From NCBI RefSeq assembly GCF_029395535.1, contig NZ_CP113920.1:744001-808000 (forward strand): a stretch of DNA of 64,000 bases, read 5' to 3'. Below are positions 56,127-64,000 of this stretch, piece after piece. The notes beneath the pieces are model-generated. The model saw only the letters and a program-made list of their open reading frames with translations, had not been told where the DNA came from and searched no databases. Every line of letters starts with the position of its first letter. Positions within the stretch are counted from its first letter, which is position 1. Position numbers and translations under genes: made by a program. The DNA is from Bifidobacterium sp. ESL0732 (GTDB lineage: Bacteria > Actinomycetota > Actinomycetes > Actinomycetales > Bifidobacteriaceae).

Positions 56127-57215
56127 ATGGCAGACCAGCAATTTCCCGCGGCACAAAGCGCGTTGGAGGAGTATCAGGACATCGAGCGGCAGATGAGCCA
56201 GCCCGAGGTCGCCTCCGACCCGAAGGCGATTCGCAAGCTGGGACGTCGCCATGCTCAACTTGGCAGCATCGTCGAGGCCTATCGCGCTTGGCAGCACGCT
56301 CGCGATGATGCCAAGGCCGCCAAGGAAATGGCCGGTGAGGACGCCGACTTTGCCGAGGAAGCCAAGCGGCTCGAGGCGTTGGTGCCGCCTGCCGAAGAAA
56401 AGCTGCGCAGTGCGCTGATTCCGCGTGACCCCGACGACGTGCGTGACACGATTATGGAAATCAAAGCCGGCACTGGTGGGGAAGAAGCCGCTTTGTTTGC
56501 GGGCGATCTGCTGCGTATGTATACCCGTTACGCCGAAAAACGCGGCTGGACCACCACTATCCAAAGCGAGAACATCACCGAGCTCGGCGGCGTGAAGGAT
56601 GTGCAGGTCGCCATCCGTGCCAAAGGCAACCCGGCACCCGAAGATGGGGTGTGGGCGAGCCTCAAATACGAGGGCGGCGTGCACCGCGTGCAGCGTATCC
56701 CTGTCACCGAATCGCAGGGGCGCATCCAGACTTCAGCAGCTGGGGTCATCGTCTTCCCTGAAGCCGACGAGGACGACGACGAGATCGAAATCGACCCGAA
56801 AGACCTCAAGATTGATATCTTCATGAGCTCTGGCCCCGGCGGGCAGTCGGTCAACACCACCTATTCCGCGGTGCGTATGACCCACATCCCCACCGGCATC
56901 GTGGTGAGCATGCAGGACGAGAAGTCACAGATTCAAAACAGGGCTGCGGCGTTGCGCGTCTTGAAATCGCGTTTGCTTGCGATGAAACACGAAAAGGAAG
57001 CCGAGGAAGCTGCGGATATGCGCCATTCGCAGGTGCGTTCCCTCGATCGTTCCGAACGTATCCGTACTTACAATTTCCCAGAAAACCGTATCGTCGACCA
57101 TCGCACCAATTACAAGGCCTACAATCTTGACCAGGTGCTCGATGGCGACCTACAGGCCGTCATCGACAGCGACATACAGGCCGACGAGGCCGCACGTCTC
57201 GCCAAAACCGACTGA
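56127..57215 (+). CDS. prfA: Peptide chain release factor 1
   Basis: 362 aa, full length. GGQ in [20 protein letters not shown] and the stop-codon-recognition region ([15 protein letters not shown]) are intact. Reads UAA and UAG. The next gene, prmC, methylates the GGQ glutamine of this protein. Confidence 0.97.
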   Translation: MADQQFPAAQSALEEYQDIERQMSQPEVASDPKAIRKLGRRHAQLGSIVEAYRAWQHARDDAKAAKEMAGEDADFAEEAKRLEALVPPAEEKLRSALIPRDPDDVRDTIMEIKAGTGGEEAALFAGDLLRMYTRYAEKRGWTTTIQSENITELGGVKDVQVAIRAKGNPAPEDGVWASLKYEGGVHRVQRIPVTESQGRIQTSAAGVIVFPEADEDDDEIEIDPKDLKIDIFMSSGPGGQSVNTTYSAVRMTHIPTGIVVSMQDEKSQIQNRAAALRVLKSRLLAMKHEKEAEEAADMRHSQVRSLDRSERIRTYNFPENRIVDHRTNYKAYNLDQVLDGDLQAVIDSDIQADEAARLAKTD

Positions 57216-57243
57216 ACTGGCTTTGAAGCAAGAGGAGTGGTCA

Positions 57244-58320
57244 ATGGGGGAAAACGTGGTTTCTTCGACATCCGAAATGTTGCAGCAGGCGACGGATTGG
57301 CTCAAGGCTGCTGGCGTCGAGACACCGCGAAACGATGCGAAATTGCTGCTTGCCGAAGCGTTTGGGGTAACACCCAGCGATGTCGAGAAATCCATATTGT
57401 TGGATACACCGTTGCATAGCACTGTCAATAACGACGCGACTGATGATGTTGACATTCAACGCATTGATGACGAAAGCGATTCCCAAAGTGTGTCACAACA
57501 GGGCTCGAAAACCGCAAAATCCAACGAGTCTTCTACCAATGCTGACGATACTTCAGAAAATAACGAAGCCGATGAGCTCAGCGATGCCGATGACGCGGCG
57601 ATTCGCCGTTTTGCCGTGATGATCGCCAGACGCAAGCAGCGCGAACCGTTGCAATATATCGTCGGTCATGCGCCGTTCCGCTATCTGGATCTTCAGGTCG
57701 GACCGGGCGTTTTCATTCCGCGTCCGGAAACCGAAACCGTGGTGCAGGCGGCCATCGATTGGCTGACGCACGAGAACATCAAACCAAGCCGCTTGGTCGA
57801 TCTATGCGCCGGAAGCGGAGCAATCGGCCTGTCGCTCGTCACCGAAGTGCCCGGTAGCGAGGTCTGGGCCGTGGAACTTTCCCTGGAGGCGCTGGAATGG
57901 ACGAAGCGCAATGAGCAGAAGGTTTTCAAAGATCATTCACTGGCCGGCTACAATTACCATCTTTTCCACGCCGACGCGGCGAACGCCATGACGCTTTCGC
58001 AATTGGACGGGACCATTGACGCGGTGGTCACTAACCCGCCTTATGTGCCGCTTGCCCAGGTTCCCGAACAACCCGAAGTGCGCGACTATGATCCGAAAAC
58101 GGCACTCTATGGCGGTTCAGCGGACGGGACCTATACCCCAGAACGCATCATCCTGCGCGCGGTGAAGCTCCTGCGCAGCGGCGGAGCATTGGTGATGGAG
58201 CACGACATTTCACAGGCTCGATTGCTGACCGATTTCGCCAGAACCCACGGTTTCCGCACGGCGCGTACCGGCGATGACCTCACCGGCCGACCGCGTTATC
58301 TCTTTGCCGTCAAAGAATAA
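57244..58320 (+). CDS. prmC: Release factor glutamine methyltransferase
   Basis: 358 aa from the ATG with GAGGAG at good spacing. N-terminal helical domain, AdoMet motif VDLCAGSGAIGLSL, catalytic NPPY in VVTNPPYVPL, and FIPRPETE. An acidic, low-complexity insert of about 60 residues (roughly 60-120, rich in Asp, Ser, Asn) separates the two domains and makes the protein longer than most PrmC. 28 bases after prfA, same operon. Confidence 0.94.
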   Translation: MGENVVSSTSEMLQQATDWLKAAGVETPRNDAKLLLAEAFGVTPSDVEKSILLDTPLHSTVNNDATDDVDIQRIDDESDSQSVSQQGSKTAKSNESSTNADDTSENNEADELSDADDAAIRRFAVMIARRKQREPLQYIVGHAPFRYLDLQVGPGVFIPRPETETVVQAAIDWLTHENIKPSRLVDLCAGSGAIGLSLVTEVPGSEVWAVELSLEALEWTKRNEQKVFKDHSLAGYNYHLFHADAANAMTLSQLDGTIDAVVTNPPYVPLAQVPEQPEVRDYDPKTALYGGSADGTYTPERIILRAVKLLRSGGALVMEHDISQARLLTDFARTHGFRTARTGDDLTGRPRYLFAVKE

Positions 58321-58457
58321 AAACAATATTTTCTTCATTGGACGAAACCGAAAACGCATCAATTATCCATGCCGTTTTTTCGCAGAGAATACTGAAATAT
58401 GTCTCAAAAGCAAGACCACGCAGACATCAAGGTGTCGTATACGACCTTGCAGACGGT

Positions 58458-59114
58458 TTATTTCGAGTAATCTTGATTCGCCGCCGCGTCCTCGTCGGTA
58501 ATGGTGCGGATGACCCGTGCCGGATTGCCTACGGCCACGCTGTTTGCCGGGATATCGTGGGTGACTACGGCACCGGCTCCAATGACCGAGCCTTCGCCGA
58601 TGTTCACTCCGCCAAGCACGGTCACATTGCCGCCGAACCAGCAGTTTTTGCCGATGGTTATCGGTTTGGAATACTCATAATCATAACCTTCGCCTCCCGG
58701 GGTGAACCGCAGGTTACGATCCTGCCAGCGTAATGGATGCATAGCAGGGAGCAGCGAGACGTTCGGTCCGAAAAGCACGTCATCGCCGATGGTGACGTAA
58801 TTCGTATCAAGTACGGTGAAGTTGAAATTGATGAATACCCTTTTGCCGATTGTGGTATGGATGCCGTAGTCGAACGCGATGTTGCCGACGATTTCGACGC
58901 CTTCGCTACGGTTAGGCAACAGCTCGTCAAGGATGGCCTCGCGCGTCTTTCTGTCGTTGCGCGGTGTGTTGTTGAAGCGCTCGCACAGTTCGGCGGCCTT
59001 GTTGCGTAGACGGTCGAGCTCAGGATCTGCGGCATTGTGCAGTTTGCCGGCGAGCATCTCTTCGCGTTCCGATTTGCGAGGGGTTCGCAGTTCGACTGGT
59101 GGTATGGACGTCAT
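58458..59114 (-). CDS. Maltose/galactoside O-acetyltransferase family protein
   Basis: 218 aa from MTSIPPVELRTPRKSEREEM with AAAGGAA upstream. Left-handed beta-helix hexapeptide repeats (NIAFDYGIHTTIGKRVFINFN, VTIGDDVLFGPNVSLL, ITIGKNCWFGGNVTVLGG, VIGAGAVVTHDIP) with the catalytic His in LPAMHPL. Acetylates sugars with acetyl-CoA. Convergent with prmC. Confidence 0.88.
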   Translation of the reverse strand: MTSIPPVELRTPRKSEREEMLAGKLHNAADPELDRLRNKAAELCERFNNTPRNDRKTREAILDELLPNRSEGVEIVGNIAFDYGIHTTIGKRVFINFNFTVLDTNYVTIGDDVLFGPNVSLLPAMHPLRWQDRNLRFTPGGEGYDYEYSKPITIGKNCWFGGNVTVLGGVNIGEGSVIGAGAVVTHDIPANSVAVGNPARVIRTITDEDAAANQDYSK

Positions 59115-59261
59115 CGTGGTTCCTTTGTCCGTATCGGTTTGGGTTGTAAGCTCCAATGTACGTTTCGATCATATCGGATTATAAGTACCGAAGTGTGATG
59201 CTGTCCTTTGAAGTCGCGGCGCAATGGTGCAATTAAGGCATACTTTTGTGTTGGAGGCAAT

Positions 59262-59924
59262 ATGAGTGAAGTGCGTGCAATCGATGACGAATCTTTGGCT
59301 TTGGCCGCCAGGATTGTCAAAGACGGCGGGCTTGTGGTATTGCCGACCGACACGGTTTATGGTGTTGCTGCAAGTCCTTTTAGCGACGAGGCCGTAAGTC
59401 GCATTTTTGAGGCGAAACGTCGCCCGCGAAACAAGGCGCTGCAGATTCTGCTGTCGTCGATAAATGAACTGGACGGGCTTGGATTATATCTTCCGGTTCC
59501 GCTGGATCGGCTTGCCAATGCTTTTCTGCCCGGTCCTTTTTCGCCGATTGCCGTGGCCCAAACGGGTTCGGAATTGGTCACGTTGCGTGAGGAATTGAAC
59601 GGGAGCAAAACCCAGGCGGTACGTGTGCCGGATTCGGAGGCTTGTCTCAAGACCTTGCGTGCCACGGGGCCTTTGGCCTGTTCGAGCGCGAACCGTAGCG
59701 GGGGAGAAAGTCCGCAAACGGTTCAGGAAGCCGTTGCGGCACTTGGCAACGACGTTGACCTTTATCTTGACGGAGGGCCTACGGTAAGCCATGTTGCGAG
59801 CACAGTGGTCGCCGCCGACCCAAACGAGCGTGACGGCATTTCGATTGTGCGCGAAGGTGTCATCAGCGCAGCGCAGGTTCGTGGCGCTTTGATGAACTCC
59901 GGAGATGGGAGCCTGGACGCGTGA
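59262..59924 (+). CDS. tsaC: L-threonylcarbamoyladenylate synthase (TsaC/Sua5 family)
   Basis: 220 aa from the ATG after GGAGG. LPTDTVYGVAASPF, KRRPRNKALQILL and CSSANRSGGESP are the ATP/threonine-binding motifs. Supplies the precursor for t6A37 in tRNAs. Stop overlaps the next start as GTGA. Confidence 0.95.
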   Translation: MSEVRAIDDESLALAARIVKDGGLVVLPTDTVYGVAASPFSDEAVSRIFEAKRRPRNKALQILLSSINELDGLGLYLPVPLDRLANAFLPGPFSPIAVAQTGSELVTLREELNGSKTQAVRVPDSEACLKTLRATGPLACSSANRSGGESPQTVQEAVAALGNDVDLYLDGGPTVSHVASTVVAADPNERDGISIVREGVISAAQVRGALMNSGDGSLDA

Positions 59925-61069
59925 GAGTCTACCTGTTCATTGCCGCGATTGCGGGAGGGGCCACGTGGCTGGTCACCCCCTTGATCCGTCATCTCGCCAT
60001 TGAAATCGGCGCGGTGGGCGAAGTCCGCGCACGCGACGTACACACGGTGCCAACCCCGCGTATGGGCGGTTTGGCGATGTTGATAGGGCTTATCGTCGCG
60101 ATTGTGTTTGCCAGCAAGATGCCTTTCATATCAGGCCTTTTTGTCGGTTCGTATCAGGCGTGGGTCGTGCTGGTCGGTGCGGTTCTGATTTGCCTGTTGG
60201 GTGTGGCCGATGATTTGTGGGATTTGGATTGGATGCTCAAACTTGCCGGGCAGCTCTTGATTTCCGTGTTCGTGGCGTGGGGAGGCGTGCAGATTATCTT
60301 CCTGCCGTTCGGTTCGTTGGTGACGGCCTCGCCAAGTATTTCCATGGCCATTACGGCTTTTCTGATCGTCGCGTCGATTAACGCTGTCAATTTCGTTGAC
60401 GGTCTCGACGGATTGGCCTCTGGCATTGTCGCGATTGGTGGCATCGCGTTCGCGGTCTATTCCTACGTGATAGCCCGTTCCACGCCGAGCTACGCTTCGA
60501 TGGCAACGCTGCTCGATGTCGCCTTGGTGGGTATTTGTGTGGGCTTTTTGCTTCATAACTGGCATCCCGCGAAACTCTTTATGGGGGACTCCGGTTCAAT
60601 GTTGCTCGGTTATATGATTACCTGCGCGTCGATTATCATGACCGGCCATCTTGACCCGGCTTCCGTGCATACCAGCCTCTACCTGCCTGCTTTTATGCCG
60701 ATTTTGCTGCCGATTCTGGTGTTGTTCTTGCCAGTGCTCGACATGTGCCTGGCCATCGTTCGTCGACTGAGCAAAGGCCAGTCGCCGATGCACCCGGACC
60801 GCATGCATCTGCATCATCGCATGCTGCGTATCGGTCACAGCGTGCAGGGAGCTGTATTGATTCTATGGGGCTGGGCGGCGCTGATCTCCTTTGGCTCGAT
60901 CATGATTCTGTTCTTCAAATGGCAATATGTGGCCCTTGGCATGATTATCGCGGCCGTCATTCTGACGATATGTACGATGTCCCCTTACCTGATGCGACGG
61001 TGGCTGGAACTGCAAAAAGAGGAGGATCCGGACGTGCGCAACGCGCGACATCCCCGTAAGAACTCGTAA
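59921..61069 (+). CDS. Undecaprenyl-phosphate GlcNAc-1-phosphate transferase (WecA/TagO family)
   Basis: 382 aa, about eleven membrane helices. PTPRMGGLAM, LGVADDLWDLDW with the DD motif, NFVDGLDGLASG and FMGDSGSMLLGY, then the HxH loop MHLHHRML are typical. Starts the lipid-linked sugar for cell-wall or surface polysaccharide. GTG start coupled to tsaC. Confidence 0.92.
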   Translation: MRVYLFIAAIAGGATWLVTPLIRHLAIEIGAVGEVRARDVHTVPTPRMGGLAMLIGLIVAIVFASKMPFISGLFVGSYQAWVVLVGAVLICLLGVADDLWDLDWMLKLAGQLLISVFVAWGGVQIIFLPFGSLVTASPSISMAITAFLIVASINAVNFVDGLDGLASGIVAIGGIAFAVYSYVIARSTPSYASMATLLDVALVGICVGFLLHNWHPAKLFMGDSGSMLLGYMITCASIIMTGHLDPASVHTSLYLPAFMPILLPILVLFLPVLDMCLAIVRRLSKGQSPMHPDRMHLHHRMLRIGHSVQGAVLILWGWAALISFGSIMILFFKWQYVALGMIIAAVILTICTMSPYLMRRWLELQKEEDPDVRNARHPRKNS

Positions 61070-62668
<1,599 letters not shown>

Positions 62669-62745
62669 GTTTTCTCGATTCCAGCTTCATTCGATGGGTA
62701 TTTGACATGGTTTGAATGACTAAAGAAAACCATCAGTTAGGTTGA

Positions 62746-62837
62746 GTGGTGGGGTGGAGATATGCGATGTCAGACCATAAAGACTTGGCCTGAGCGGCCC
62801 GGAGCGTGTCGGACATTGTATATCTCCACCCCACCAC
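62746..62837. repeat. 92-bp element with perfect 18-bp inverted ends
   Basis: GTGGTGGGGTGGAGATAT (62746-62763) is repeated inverted at 62820-62837. Inside, CGATGTC pairs with GACATTG and further G/C-rich pairing is possible, so the whole element can fold into one long stem. It lies in the 261-base gap between guaB and orn; it may be a small non-autonomous element, a structured RNA or a terminator. Confidence 0.7.
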
Positions 62838-62929
62838 GTCAATTGGATGTCTGTGACATTTATTCTGGTCCGTCACGCGCGTGAGATAGTGTGTAGAGTT
62901 CTGTTGGTTGCAGCGAAAGGGTCAATATT

Positions 62930-63580
62930 ATGGTGAATGCTCAGGATGACGAGACGTATTTGGCGGAGGATTCCCGCCTGATTTGGATCGACTGTGAGAT
63001 GACCGGCCTCGATATCTTCGGCGGCGACGAGCTGGTCGAGGTCTCCGTGGTTCCCACCGATTTCAATCTCAAGGTGCTCGATGAAGGCGTGGATTACGTC
63101 ATCAAGCCGTCGCAGAAGGCCGTCGACCACATGGGCGACTTCGTACGTGCCATGCATACCCGTTCCGGCCTCATCAAGGAGTGGGAACATGGCCTGAGCC
63201 TCGCCGATGCCGAGAAGAAGGTCACCGAGTACGTCGCACGCTTCACGCCCGATGGGGTCAAGCCGCTGCTCGCCGGCAACACCATCGGCAGCGACAAGAA
63301 GTTCCTCGACCACTTTATGCCCAACTTCATGAGCCATCTGCATTATCGCAGCATCGATGTGAGCACCATCAAGGAGCTCGCGCGTCGCTGGTATCCGGCG
63401 GTCTACATGAATCGTCCGCCCAAGAACGGCGGCCACCGTGCGCTCGCCGACATCATCGAGTCGCTCGACGAGCTGCGCTACTACCGCGAGGCCTTCATGG
63501 CCCCGGCTCCCGGCCCGGACGAGGCGCAGGCCAAGAAGATTGAGGCCGACATCGAAGCCACGAGTCTGCTCAACAAGTAG
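62930..63580 (+). CDS. orn: Oligoribonuclease
   Basis: 216-aa DEDDh exonuclease: [44 protein letters not shown] with catalytic His and Asp. Degrades 2-5 nt RNA and linear dinucleotides such as pGpG. Length and motifs normal. Confidence 0.96.
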   Translation: MVNAQDDETYLAEDSRLIWIDCEMTGLDIFGGDELVEVSVVPTDFNLKVLDEGVDYVIKPSQKAVDHMGDFVRAMHTRSGLIKEWEHGLSLADAEKKVTEYVARFTPDGVKPLLAGNTIGSDKKFLDHFMPNFMSHLHYRSIDVSTIKELARRWYPAVYMNRPPKNGGHRALADIIESLDELRYYREAFMAPAPGPDEAQAKKIEADIEATSLLNK

Positions 63581-63590
63581 AAACCAGGAT

Positions 63591-63700
63591 TGCGTTGAAA
63601 AGCAGAAAAACCACCGTGATAATCTGCTTTTCAACGCATTTGAATGTGGACTTGCGTCAAAAAGCAGATTTGAGGGCTTGATTTTCTGCTTTTCAACGCA
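63591..63700. repeat. Two 48-base hairpins of one repeat family
   Basis: TGCGTTGAAAAGCAGA at 63591 pairs perfectly with its inverted copy ending 63638; TGCGTCAAAAAGCAGA at 63653 pairs with the same inverted copy ending 63700. Each hairpin is 48 bases; they lie between orn and the next gene and could also stop orn transcription. Confidence 0.85.
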
Positions 63701-63749
63701 ATGCGGGTTGATGACATGACGATAGCATGATGAGGAAAGTAGGAACGGT

Positions 63750-64000
63750 ATGAAGCAGGCGGAGGCGCTGACGATTCTTGACGCGGGGGCGAACGCGTTC
63801 ATCACCGGTGCTCCAGGTTCAGGTAAGACCTACGTTTTGAACGAGTTTATCCGCGCTGCGCGTGCTCACGGTGCTTCAGTCGCCGTCACGGCTTCCACCG
63901 GCATCGCCGCGACCCATATCAACGGCCAGACCATCCACTCCTGGAGCGGCATCGGCATTTCTCAGGTTATGACACCGGCGCTGCTGAAACGGATTCGTTC
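63750..64000 (+). CDS. PIF1-like helicase / AAA ATPase (3' end outside window)
   Basis: First 83 residues: MKQAEALTILDAGANAFITG, Walker A GAPGSGKT, and VTASTGIAATHINGQTIHSW, the PIF1 motif Ia region. AGGAAC lies upstream of the ATG. Cut by the window end. Confidence 0.85.
   Translation, partial: MKQAEALTILDAGANAFITGAPGSGKTYVLNEFIRAARAHGASVAVTASTGIAATHINGQTIHSWSGIGISQVMTPALLKRIR

Noticed and set aside
62873-63805. 310-codon frame opposite orn
   Set aside because: Shadow of orn on the - strand that runs through the palindromic repeats; no similarity to a family.

Overview
This window looks like a chromosomal segment of an actinobacterium of the family Bifidobacteriaceae, most likely Bifidobacterium. 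The evidence is moderately high G+C housekeeping genes with actinobacterial order and content: ftsH followed by folB/K-like and DUF3180 genes, ettA with a TTG start, rpmE-prfA-prmC-tsaC-wecA-type, guaB and orn, plus a ROK/xylulokinase pair. Many starts are GTG or TTG behind good Shine-Dalgarno sequences, and guaB appears leaderless. The species cannot be named from this sequence.

Layout. 1-22.5 kb is mostly core: the C-terminal part of ftsH, a degenerate FolB-FolK fusion, a DUF3180 membrane protein, an MFS transporter with an AbgB-like M20 hydrolase, tesB, ettA, a TIM-barrel protein, a DEAD-box helicase with a long RGG tail, a 51-bp-period palindromic repeat array, a UvrA2-type ABC ATPase, a RelB/PIN toxin-antitoxin pair, msrAB and a SWIM/SNF2 helicase.

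22.6-40.3 kb is an AT-rich accessory and defence island. On the + strand it holds rloA-rloB-HEPN-like gene, then hsdM-DUF4238-hsdS-hsdR (a type I restriction system with an extra gene inside and a 12-bp repeat in hsdS). On the - strand is a complete retron: an msr-msd RNA with a1/a2 repeats, a candidate branching G and a 28-bp perfect msd hairpin; an NDT/SLOG-like effector; and a reverse transcriptase with YSDD and VTG motifs. Beyond lie an unknown 210-aa protein, a SLATT-like two-helix membrane protein, a broken IS256-family element and a multi-helix membrane protein. These are interleaved with two decayed alcohol dehydrogenase copies; an intact copy follows.

40.5-64 kb returns to core and metabolic content: adh, flavin-dependent oxidoreductases, a CapA-like protein, an ATP-grasp protein, two tandem aldehyde dehydrogenases, xylB divergent from a ROK regulator, a YkoE-type ECF S component behind a structured leader, tRNA-Met, rpmE, prfA, prmC, an acetyltransferase, tsaC, a wecA-type gene, guaB, orn and the start of a PIF1-like helicase. 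Several palindromic repeat families sit between genes.

The observations most worth following are the retron with a readable msr-msd, the three-gene RloAB-HEPN cassette, the DUF4238 gene translationally nested in the type I system, the catalytically dead FolB-FolK relic at a site where folE and folP are missing, and the structured leader of the ECF transporter gene.
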